Shown: positions 1-12,900 of the stretch, one piece after another
Layout: the number at the start of each line of letters is the position of its first letter
How positions within the stretch are numbered: the stretch's first letter is position 1
NCBI RefSeq assembly: GCF_026745355.1
Contig: NC_079202.1
Location: forward strand, 44,116,289-44,180,288
Reading direction: 5' to 3'
Source of the DNA: Beta vulgaris subsp. vulgaris
Taxonomy: Eukaryota > Streptophyta > Magnoliopsida > Caryophyllales > Amaranthaceae
Length of the DNA: 64,000 nt
The notes under the pieces: model-generated
The model's input: only the letters and a program-made list of their open reading frames with translations
Told to the model about the DNA's origin: nothing
The model's database searches: none
Position numbers and translations under genes: made by a program

Positions 1-318
1 TTGAGATTGCTATGAAATAATTGAAAGTTAGAAGCTTTCAAAGAAATTGGACATAACTAGAACCGCTAATGTAAAAGAAAAATCCATGGAACATTGTTAT
101 TAATTAACCTCAAAAAATCTTGTCAACTTCACTTGTTACGGAACTAGACAACGTGTACTTGCAACATTGACACAACTATGATCTGCTTTATGTAATTAAT
201 AACACATAACGAGCTCGTAAGTAAGAGACTCACAGTTCCTACTTCCTATCACCAAAATTTAAAAAATTAGATGCTTTATTGACTAATAATCCCCACTTGG
301 CCGGAAAAAATATTGCAT
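1..318. other. Upstream region of the ACC oxidase gene
   Basis: No gene is visible. The stretch is AT-rich and directly precedes the TATA box of the ACC oxidase gene, so it is expected to hold part of its promoter. I recognise no specific response element with confidence. Confidence 0.5.
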
Positions 319-326
319 TATAAATA
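319..326 (+). promoter_or_regulatory. TATA box of the ACC oxidase gene
   Basis: TATAAATA lies 141 bases upstream of the ATG at 460. This spacing fits transcription start near 350 and a 5' leader of about 110 bases ending in a CT-rich tract (about 405-430). No upstream ATG is obvious in that leader. Confidence 0.75.
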
Positions 327-459
327 GTCGCACCCACCACCTCACTTCTAACATACAGCAAAAGGAGCTTCAGAGAAACATAATTCATACACAATTATAT
401 TATTCTCTTGCTCTATCTCCTCTTCTCTTCAGGTTACTTATACACTTTAGCTCTTTGCA

Positions 460-1785
<1,326 letters not shown>

Positions 1786-4700
1786 ATTTTTCAAGCACAT
1801 AACTATTAAGTCTATAACTGGTGGAATATAAAATTCCATCAGAAACATCTTTGTTCTTTGAATTGTTTTTAAGCATCTTTACCCTCTAATTGTGAATTGG
1901 TGGATGCACTTTAAGTAGTTTATGCCAAAGACCCAAAATGGGCTATTGGCTTTACTTTATTTGTGGACTAAGTATGGTGTAGAAGATTGTTCTGGTACAA
2001 ATCTGTGTTCTTTAGTATTCTTAAGATTTAAGAAGTTGGATCAGAATATTGCCTAATACATAATTAAGTTCTTGATTTGGATTTACTTCTTATAATATAC
2101 CCAAATTTGTGACCAATAAAGTTTTGTATAATGTTGACTTGTTGAGTCATGAGTGATGGAAGATTAAAATGGCAAATTAGTTAGTACAAATATCTTTTTT
2201 TCTATTTTGGGTTAAGTAAATATAGAAGTTTGACTTTATCCTTAAACAAATAATTAGTAGTTCAGTTTCTTGTAAAAGTTTCTCTTGCAAGTAATTTACT
2301 CAGTTTCATGAAAGCTACAATTATTTATCTAAATAATTCGCAAAATCCATCAACAACAAGCAATTCTTTTATTGGCAAAGTATATATAAACTGTATTTGC
2401 CAAACTAGTTAGGCACGCAACCAGCAGAAGACAAATGTAGTCCTCTATAAGCAAACTGGTGTAAGAGCACTATTGATAATCTGGCTGCATTAAATTGACT
2501 AATTCAAGTCTGAAATATTAGGCAATTAGCATAGTCCAAAATATAGTCATATAGTAACAAAGGGGAGGGCGTGCAACTGAAGATAAAGTTGTATTTGGTA
2601 AATGACTTTTTAGATAGTTTAGAAGCTAGTTTTTAGCCAAAAGTAAAAGCTCATTCTTTTACTAGCCTTTTATAGTGGATTTTGCTTTCATGTTGGAGAC
2701 AGTTAACAGCAATAATTCTTATTATAAATTATATTCATAAACAGTTAATAGTCAAACAATCAACATAAACAGTCAATACAAACAACTGGTTCAACAAGTC
2801 AAGTAAAATAGCCAATAATCAATGGCCTAACACTTCCAAAGAATGCGAACAAGTATCAACAACAATATGTTATTTTGTTTTGAAAGAGTATACTATTGCT
2901 TCTCTTTCTTTTGTTTCTTCTTCCTTTTCTTTCTCAATAAAATCTTTAATCATCTTGGAGAGTGTTTGATTAGATGAAAAATATCACTAAAGATGGGTGG
3001 TTTTTTCATTTTTCTTTATTTGGGTTGTAAAGGATGGTAAATCACTAAATGGTTTTAGAAATGTTGAATATAGTTCTTCTTAAGATAAAAAAAAAAAAAA
3101 AATTCCTTCACAAAAGAAAGAACGCATATTTTTTCTTCTCGTCTCTTACCTTCCTCTTTCCTCCTTCCATCTATCATCTCCCTTTCATTTATATACTTCC
3201 TCTTCCTCTAACTTCCCATGCAAGAAACCAAACAATGAAAACTAATCTACTATCCCTTGCAAATTCATTTTCCGTTGAAAATATTTATATCTAACAAAAA
3301 GAGCCTAAAAGATAAAACATTGCAATATTTTTCTCCCATTTTCTTACCTAACTCTTGCCCTCATGGCTCTTCCATCAATCCTCTCTCTTCCATTTCTAAT
3401 TTTTCCTTATAACTCTTCATGCAAGGAACCAAATAAGAAATTATGTTTTTATGTTTTTCCATGGAAAAACAATTTCATAGAACAATCAATTTTCCATTAA
3501 AATCTATCCGACTAATCAACGCCTTAATTTCTCTCATTTAATTATTGTAGGAAAAATGTTGTCCATAATTTCTAGCTAAGAAACCCATAAGCTCTATATT
3601 AGCAAAAGAAGATATTAGGACATAAATTCATGATTGGCCAAAAATTCATAAGACAAGGATTCGTCATCTTGGTTTTCTTATATAAGGCCCCAAATTACTA
3701 CCAAATCACCAAAGAGTACTCAGTCACTTGACAAGACTCTTACCTTAAATCCTAAAAGGGTGAATTTGAGTTTTTCCAAATGTAGTGTTTGGGATGCGGA
3801 TTACTTTGTCTTCTCCCCTCCCCCTACTCTCGATCTCAAGCACCACCTTATCCGCAATTACCAAACCGAGAAACGGTAAATTAATGATTGGCCAAGATCC
3901 TTTTCCTTATTACTAATGACAAAAATTAGTTATACTTCCAAATCAGGAGCAATATTGTTCATCCTAGAAGCAGACGCAATACTGCTTCTCTTTAATATTT
4001 TTGATCCCTACCTTGTTTGTGGCATCCACTGCAACAGCATGGGCCAGAGCCACCATTAAACTAACAAACCCTACTAAGACTATTTGCATATTCCATATAA
4101 AACATCACTTCATCTTGAACATCATCCCACTGGATATATTAGGTTGCTCTTAAAAGCACCTGCTAACAGCAATAATCAGTACGGAAGTTGACTTGGAGAA
4201 GGAACACAGTTAATTGTACGGGAGATGAATCTCACCCACTTCTCACATACCGCTCAGCTCACCCCTTGTTGGAGCGCACTTAAGAGCTAGTACAAGCGTT
4301 CTTCTAGCAGATTATTTTGCACCCACCTTCACCTTATTGTCACAAGATTTACTAGTACAATCGTGTCGAATTCTAAGATCAGCATGATTCAAATTCAATT
4401 TAAATAGCTACCCACCTATTATAGATGGGTAGATCGTGTCGAATTCGATGCTACAAAAATGACCTACTCTATTGTTCAAGAACGAGAAAATCATGGTTGA
4501 CTTGAACTGGACCGATTCGGACCGAGAAGCGATACTAGTTGAATTATATCATAAGCTAATGAACAACAAGTACCAAGATAGACCCAAGCTTGAACCAATC
4601 TAACACCGAAACAAATGACTCGTTATTTGATAGGAGTACCTAAATCGAACCTAATGCTTGATTAAGATTTCTACTCCTAACGGCCTATTTCGTATATATA

Positions 4701-5067
4701 CTAAATGAAAATAATGGCTATGAAATCATATGTAATTTGCAAAATGAATTTCTTCCCCGTTACATGGTAATACAATCTTACCCCAAAAAAGTGAGAGAGT
4801 TCACAACATCCATTCTCACTCAATTTAACATATAAAATGGTAATGTATGAAAATGCAAATTTGTGAAGGAAAACAAATGTTTTGGAATGGATTCTCACCA
4901 CTATGAACAATTGACATGATATTGTTTTACATGACCACACCAAAATGCATTATCGTTACAGTCAAGCAAAAAGAACAGGTGCTTCCGGTATCCTAACCCT
5001 CCTTGAATGGACTTATATTTATATGCATCTGTTGTCTATTTATTGGTCCTTAGGAGGCAAGTCCACT
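1786..5067. other. Intergenic, no gene seen
   Basis: The first few hundred bases are the 3' UTR of the ACC oxidase gene. The rest is AT-rich with an A run at 3089-3104. At 2963-2985 and about 3500-3525 there are loosely inverted ends (GTGTTTGATTAG-like against CTAATCAACGCC), which could be an old MITE, but I could not find a convincing target duplication. No supported coding region was found. Confidence 0.45.
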
Positions 5068-5075
5068 ATACTCAG

Positions 5076-5927
5076 TCTAGGGGTGGTCATGGATGGTTAA
5101 CCGTCCCGAAACAACATTTTGGCTCGGTAACCGAAAGTTCCAGTCCGCTCTTTTTGCGAACCGTAACCGTTTAGACCCATTATCGGATAAGAGGTTTACC
5201 TTTTTTCGGTACGGTTTTTTGGTTAACCATTAACCATTATTTAAATTATATTATAATGTTTTACTTAATCTACATATATATTTTTTATTTTTTTGTGCAT
5301 ATATTCTATATTAAATACACTATAATATCTATACAAATATATTAAAAGGCGTGCGAAAACAAGAAACTGTGTTATTATCATAGTGTATTTGATCCCAAGA
5401 CCTCAAGTTCATATACTAAAGTTTTAACCACTAGGCTAAGTTGTATTTAGTGTTATTATCATAAAGTATTATATTAATAAATGAAAATTTTCCTTACCCG
5501 GGGCATAGCCCGGGCCTAATAACTAGTAAAATGTATTATAAAGTGGATAATAAACGTATTGGAAAACATAACTAACACTAAGAATTCACTCCATTTCCTA
5601 ATTATAGTGTTTATATTAGTACTAGAGTTTCCAAATACTCGCATACTTTCTCTAATTATTGTGACTTAGTAACAAATATTAGAATTAATGTGATTGTTTG
5701 AAAATGTTTCACAATAATTATATATAGAAAAAATATATCTCGGTATTTTGATTAACTGTTCACTCAAAAATCATAATCGTAACCGTACTGTTTAACCGTT
5801 AATTTTATCGGTTCGGTAACCGTACCGTTAAAACAATTTTTTATCAGTACGGTTTCCACCCATTTTAACCGAGTATTTCGATATTTCGGTACAATATTTC
5901 GATTTCGGTTTTTTATGAACACCCCTA
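5076..5927. mobile_element. Non-autonomous hAT-type element with nested Helitron
   Basis: The left end TAGGGGTGGTCAT (from 5078) is inverted at the right as ATGAACACCCCTA (ends 5927), 12 of 13 matching. The flanks ATACTCAG (5068-5075) and ATACTCAC (5928-5935) look like an 8-bp target duplication with one change, the length typical of hAT elements. Two extra bases (TC) sit between the left duplication and the inverted repeat. Sub-terminal DNA is rich in GGTTAACCG/CGGTTCGGTAACCG-like blocks on both sides. No transposase is present. A separate Helitron copy occupies 5328-5526. Confidence 0.75.
5328..5526 (+). mobile_element. Short non-autonomous Helitron, copy 1
   Basis: The element begins TCTATACAAATATATTAAAA and ends CTAG. 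It lies between A (5327) and T (5527), as expected for Helitron insertion into AT. Eight bases before the CTAG there is a GC-rich hairpin (CCCGGG at 5497-5502 pairing with CCCGGG at 5509-5514). A second copy with the same ends lies at 23903-24145. It is 199 bp with no coding capacity, so it would need Rep/helicase from elsewhere. On the - strand it contains TAGCCTAGTGG (5428-5438) and a GGGATCAAATAC block, resembling tRNA-type A and B boxes. Confidence 0.8.
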
Positions 5928-5935
5928 ATACTCAC

Positions 5936-6913
5936 GGTATACTTAAGGTTCAACTCTATTAGCAATATGTACTCCTTAAATTCATAATCAAACTTTTGTC
6001 GATTTCAACACTTATTTGTTCATTATTGCAATAATGCTTAGTAAATTTATATAGCACAAAATAAAACATAATTTAAAATACGTAGAGATGTTATTTTCAC
6101 ATCGACATTGATAACGTAAATCAAGATCAATGAACTTTGACTACAAAGAGTCTAATGAGGTCAGTACAACGTATGAGCAGTACTGAACTGTACTGTACTG
6201 TACAGCAAGAGCAGAAAACCTCAGTGGAGAAAAATAAACTATTTGAGCAAGAATAGCAAGTTTCATAGTTGCATGTTCAGCAATCTGATTAGGGAACCAC
6301 TTCTAAGTGGTATGTTCTGGATTCACTTATTTATTTTGTCCTAAGTTTTTAGAATAATGAAGATTCGATTCCAGGTTAGGTCTTAGGAAGCATAACCATT
6401 TAATTTAATGGAACAGCAGTGTCAGACATTTTACTTTGCAGCTGTCAGGATTCAACTTAAGAATCATTAATCTGTTCTTTTATTATTAATATTTGCTTTT
6501 TTTTGTGAGAAAATGCTAAAATAAATATTATTATTCTCTTGCAAGATTTTTTTTTTTTTTGATTTATATGAGCCATGAAGGCAATACTTCTCTTATAAGA
6601 ATATGAATACGGTTCATTCTGCTTAATTATTTCACTATTTCACCAATTCCAGTGAATGTAACAGAACGCTTATGCTTCAGAAGAACCTCCAAGTATGCTC
6701 AAGAGAGGAAAAAAGTGTTTTTTATTGCATTGTATATGAACTGATCAATATACAGTATGACTTCCAAAAAATATATTTATGTCAAAAATGACGTGGCCAC
6801 CCGAGGAATTGATGGTGTTGTTAATCCCTATAATTATGATATTTGCAGATTATATGAAAAGTTATGTACAGCAATTTACATGAACCTGTCACCAGATAAG
6901 ATTGGAGAATGCT
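5936..6913. other. Intergenic, and 3' UTR of the NAD kinase gene
   Basis: No gene was found. The right end (about 6650-6913) should be the 3' UTR of the - strand NAD kinase gene, whose stop codon is at 6914-6916. Short runs such as a repeated GTACT (about 6180-6205) and a T run at 6548-6560 are the only visible features. Confidence 0.45.
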
Positions 6914-9900
6914 TCAAAGGGCCTTTTGATCTTGCCTCTCATTCCAGTTTAGGCAACGAATCAGACTATGAAACCAATCGCCAGTCTGATCTGACTTGTT
7001 GACAGTAGGGAGTGGATGCTTGCTCATCGATATTCGTACTGAGTCTCCTCGAGAAAGTTGTTGCCTTCTCTTGCCATCAAAGGATACCCAAGCATTGCTC
7101 CTTGCATCCGCTGGGACCTACGTTTAAAATACAAGAGTTCCTTATGTCTCAAACAATTCGAACATTCAAGTCAGAAACTTAAGAAATAAACTTTAGTAGT
7201 AGCATGATACGTAATTTCAATTTTTTACAATCATATGAAGAACGAAACACTTTACCTTCAATTCCAGCCGTGCGGAATCTGGAAGTATCACCGGTCTGAA
7301 TGAAAGTGAATGTGGACAAATAGGGGTAAACAACATACAGGGAACATTTGGATGAACCTGCATTCAAGTCCCATCAAAAGTACATGCAAGTCATATATAG
7401 GCAAACACACCAAATATTAAGACGACAAACACCAACATAGCTAAGCAACTGGAGAAGTTGTTAGCTAAATTACAACCCTCGGCGAACACGCCTTAAATTT
7501 AAACAAATAAAGCACTAGTTGTGAGTGCAAATAACGCTAGTAGTAATCATGGAAAGGAAAAGAAGAGTACCACTACTATGAGAAAACCTGTGAAGCATAA
7601 CGTAGGAAAGGAATGAAAACATGGACTGTGAAACAACCAAACATCTGTACCCAAGGCTAGAAAGGACAAGGTATCTTGAACAAAACACCAGGTAGCTCCA
7701 TCTGCGCCACCCACTAACATACTTTTTCGAAATCCTATTAATTTGTATCACCAGACATGGGTCTGTGAAAAGATTACCAATCACCCAGAGAGTTCAAATC
7801 CATTAGAAGAGATTGATAACAATCTAAAAGACAACATTCTATAATATTCTGAATTCATATAAACAATAATCAGACCGGTGAAGAAATCTTGCCTTAAGAT
7901 TAGATGAAAAATGAGATATATGTAAGATTTGAAGCAACCAATTCTCTGAGATTTTGGTGATATTAAAGGTCATGCAGAGTTTTCTTGGATTAATATGATC
8001 CTGCATGGATTCATGACTTTGTGTCCCTTGGAAGATGCGTGATGCTGACCATGTTGCTTACTTACCTCAGTTTTCCCTCAAGATAACCTGATTTGCTAAG
8101 GGGCCTCATACGAGCAAGAAGCCACAGTTCCTTTTGGGTAATCATGTTTGTCTAATGTCTAGTATCCCTCTAACGGTTGCAGAGAGATAAAAACTAGCAG
8201 ATACTTTATTGTTTCGTTGAGGATCTTTAGAGGGAACAACAGGGATACCCTTAGAAGTACGCATGCTTTATGTTCTAGTCTAGAGATTTATCTAACATGT
8301 TTCGTCTCTATTGTTTTTCCTCGCCGGGTATTAATTGTGGCTGGGAATAAGATCAATTTCCGGGAATATTTCTTGGGAAGGATCGGAAGTATCTTTTTCA
8401 ATTTCTTTGTCACGTCTCATGTAAGGTTTTATCTCTATATATTACAGTTACTATATTAGCCTTCTTGGTCAGAAAAGTTAGTGTCATTTCATTGAACTTC
8501 CAGTTTTTAAATGGGATCGGGATGAGCTCACTAATTTGATGAAGGTGTTAAAAAGCTTCTTCATTTCGAGATTCTCCCAATTAGAAATTTCATAGGAGGA
8601 ACAAATTCGTCTTCTTAATTCTAGTTCCTAATACAAGCACTTGCAATAAATCTCATCTCTTGCCTTCTTTACCTGTCATATCGAAGAAGATTATGGTGCT
8701 TGTGTGGACATCTTGAAGGGAAAGACTCAAAAACAATGACACTGCAAGTTCCGCAACCAAACACATGCATTTACTTGATAAGTGCATTCTGCTTGAGAAC
8801 TGGTAAGGAATGGAATCATTTATTGATGAAATATGAAATAAATAGCTGCCTTTAATATAGATATATAAAGGTCGAAGAATCCATTGTCATCTTTTGCAAT
8901 CACTACTATCACATCTAAAAGTTATGTCTAGAAGTTACTTCCTGGCTCTTGTAGTAGTAACATAGGTAATGCTGAAAGGTCAACGGTAAGTAGAAACAAA
9001 AGCATAGCCCTACCTAGCTTCTGAATAATGGAACTTGTTAGTCAAATACTAAATTGCTCATGGAAATTTCAACATAGGTAATGCTAAGTTGCATTGTCCA
9101 ACATATTAAAGCATATGCAGTTAACATAATCAAGCAAGTTTTCATACATTCCAGCAGCGGAAGGTGACAACTTGCTGACATGATAGCTGCTACTGCTGAA
9201 ATAGAAAACCTCTATGGTCGTAAATAATCAAACAGGTACAAGCTTGTCCACGCAGAGACGAAATATTTTCCACACAGACCACGATAAAATCAGATCCTAT
9301 GAAGCACAGAAACTTTTGGGACCTGGGGGTTTCCCGTTTCCGTTCCTATAACCCCAGCCATTTCTGTGCTAATGAAGCCCGTAAATGACTAAGACATGAG
9401 AATTCTCGCTTTGAATATGTTCCCATATGTTAGGCATTGTAAGGCTTTCCAATGGATACAAAAAGATCGATCATAATTTGTCAATGGATTGAACATAATC
9501 AAAACTGTTTGTTAGATTATTTGCAATTCTCAATTGTTTTAAGAATATAGTTCACATTTGGGTTTTCCTTAAGGGTCTAATGGATATAGCTACTCTATTA
9601 TCATAGAAGTAAACCGTACATCGGACCCCTACTCACCCTAGATGGGGAGCTTCTAGAAGCCTTGGAATAATGTTGATATTGTGTTTAAGGTAAGATCATT
9701 GTCATGGTTTTATTTCTTTTAGATATAAAAGCTGACTCATAAAGCAGAATTAGTTAAACGGCAGATACTAGTTTTTATATTTCACTAAACCATTAGGAAA
9801 GTATTCTTAAATCTTACCATGGAACCTCCTGCAGCTGTTGAATATGCTGTACTTCCAGTAGGTGTTGCCACTATAATCCCATCACCTTGGACCTGCAGCG

Positions 9901-12900
9901 CATAATTTGTATGTATAAATATAATTTGCAAGGGGAGAAAGCTAAAAATTATATCTGTATCTTGAACATATCAAACACTCAGAAAGTCTCAAGGATTTGG
10001 CTTGCAAACTCTAATAAAAGCTGGTCAAAAGACTTGTGTCCAAGTTTGTTCTAAAAAGGAAAGAACTTTCATCATCTACCCTAAAAAATTTTTACATATT
10101 TGTTATAAAAGACGCAATTAACATTAGAAGGAAATTTCTACACAGAGCAATCACCCAAATGAAGATGCTAGGCCATCATAAAACAAGTAAGTTTATTATT
10201 CATACCTTGGTTATAAGTCTGTCATGCTCATAACACTCAATTTTAGACAAATATGGGTTTGAACCACGATCAACCACCACCTCATTTAACACATCAAATA
10301 TTTTACCAGGCATTGCTTTGCCATTTCTGAAAACCTCACATCGAAGCCGCATCCTCAGTGTTATATAAACACCATCTGTGGTATTATTTCCATGAATAAC
10401 TTGTCTAAGGTCTTGTTTATAGCCTTCGAACTGCACAAATAAAACTGAAAATTTAGTTTATGGTTTATAGAAGATGAAATGGAGAACAAATTTTAATTGA
10501 AGCACTAGTTCAGAACTGCACATTATGGGATGTGAGAAAACCAAGAGATCCAAGGTTGAATGACACCACCGGAGGCACCGCATCTCTAAATAAATTTGAT
10601 GCATGGAGAATCACCCCATCACCTCCCAAACATGCAACAAAATCGACCTTTTCATGAAGATCACTGCAATAGAACGATGAACTAGCTCAGTGCTTGAAAT
10701 TACGAGTTATTTAGATCGACCTGAGGACCCATCATGCAGCAAAGTTTACCTGCTATCTTGACCATAAAATGTTTGAACAAAACCAAACCCCGGTATTCTT
10801 GCAAATATATCATGCACATCTGGCTCAACAAGAACATTCATCCTTTCTTGGTGATATAAGAAAGATGCAACCTACACAGCAAGATGATGAGATATTTTGA
10901 GAGATTTTCATGACACATAATTGCTTCAAAAATCAAAAAAAAAAAGCCACATAACAGAACACGTTACACATTTTCTCATAATTCAGAACTGTAACAACAC
11001 AATAAAGATTAACCTGTTCATCATAAGAGACAGCCAACTGCATGTGCTTGCATAGACTAATATGCCCTGGGGATGCCATCTAGCTTAGTTGGTAAAGTTT
11101 TTTGGGGGTCGTACCCAAAACCTGGGATCGAATCCCATCTACATCAATGCGCTTAGTCGCTCTCTAACACCAATATTAGACTAACACTAACAGATAGTCA
11201 AGCAAACGCTAACAGTATCAATTATTGACCTCTTACCATGTATTATTACATGTTAATTAGTAGACATGGCCAGAATAGAAGACAGTTCGGTTTTCTGTCG
11301 TATTGACGCAAAACGACACCCCTTTAGTGAAGTTTCCTAAGAAATCACAGAATTCAGAAAGAAAGATAGGGTCTTGAACTGTTTCCTCAGGATTTAAGTG
11401 CTAAAGTAAACTGACTTCGTGTGTTTTTAGGGTTTGTGGAAAACAAAATATGAAGAGCTTGTATTGGGTATTTCGGGGTTTAGTTTCCGTAATTCAAGGA
11501 TAGATTGGTTTGATCATGTGCAAGCAATCAAGGATAAGGTTGGATTTTCTCTTGAAGGAACTCTGCAAAAAAGCAAGCACAAAGTTTAAGTGTTTGGCGC
11601 AAGTTAGGGAAATAATCAAAAGACTAAAGCACGCCAATCAACTCAAATGGCCTTGGCACCGAAGCAAGCCAACCCACACACCATTAGCAGCCCTACACTA
11701 ACTACTCTCCTAATGCACCGCCCTGGTAAACAATTAAGCATCTAATGCAGCCAATTAATCAGCCTTTACAACCTAGAACCTCGTTAAACTGAACTCCCCA
11801 AAATATCACAAAGCTAAAATCAATTTCATATGAAAGCATTGTATCAGAATAAGTTCAAATAAATGTCAATACAAATTGGAATTCGGAAATCCCAATCGTC
11901 CCCTAATAATTGTTAATAATACTTCCTTCGTTCCTTTATAATTGCATCATCTCCCATCTTGGGAAGCTCCATACTAATTGCATAATTACCTTATTGAGTA
12001 ATGGGTTCTCTCTATCTCTCTCCTATTGCATGGTCCCTCTTTTTATCTCTATCTATGTCTCTCCTCATCACGGGCTCCTTAATTTACGTGTCACTCACAT
12101 ATGACACCGAATTCCCCCTATCTAAGAAGTTGTGGGAGGGGTTGCACCAATGATGAGGTGTAACTGTTGTATAAGATATTTTTTAATATATATGCGCATG
12201 TTTTGCCTTCTACAAGTCTTCCATCATCTCGTCAATCTTTGGGTAGATAGTATAAAAGTATACTGGTGTATTCGTAAGTTAGCTGGCTAATGTGGTAGAC
12301 TTACTGTACTAAGGCCGAAAGGTATTTGTTTTCAATCTGAACACCCTATATCTCGTGAGTCATGACACACAAAGTATTGCATTGTGCACCAAAAGGCTGT
12401 AAAAAAACTAATACTGAAACAGATAATACAACAGGAATGAAAAACCCAGCATGTATCGACCATTGACAGGGTTTAGACTCTATAGGGTTTAAAATGTAGA
12501 CAGCATTACCCCTGGCCAGTTGAGACTAGTAACGGAGACTGTCTATTAATTATTTTTATTTTTGATAAAAGGGAAGATGCAGAAATATGGGGAATCTAAG
12601 GTGTCTCACACAACTTGTTTAAAATAGGAGGCTAAAATTGAAGATATAGGGACAACGAGGTCGGATTTCACCTCTTTAGCTTCCTCCATAAGTTCTGGCC
12701 CAAGCTTCTTCAATAAAAGGACAGTCTTTGGTGTAGATTTCCACATAAGCATCTGTTGCTGTGTACTCGGGTGCGTAAATGCAAGTGATGATTCTGTCAC
12801 CTTTTCTCTTGTACAAGAGAACCCATCAGTGCGAACGAGGAACATCTCCGCTTTTTTTCTTGACTGTATTCTAACAACACCAGTTGCTGAAGCACACATG

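Noticed and set aside
2963..3525. Possible MITE with GTTTGATTAG ends
   Set aside because: Inverted similarity is short and imperfect and no target duplication was found; mentioned only in the intergenic entry.
6757..7002. 81-codon + strand open frame
   Set aside because: It is antisense to the last exon and 3' UTR of the NAD kinase gene and has no recognisable domain.
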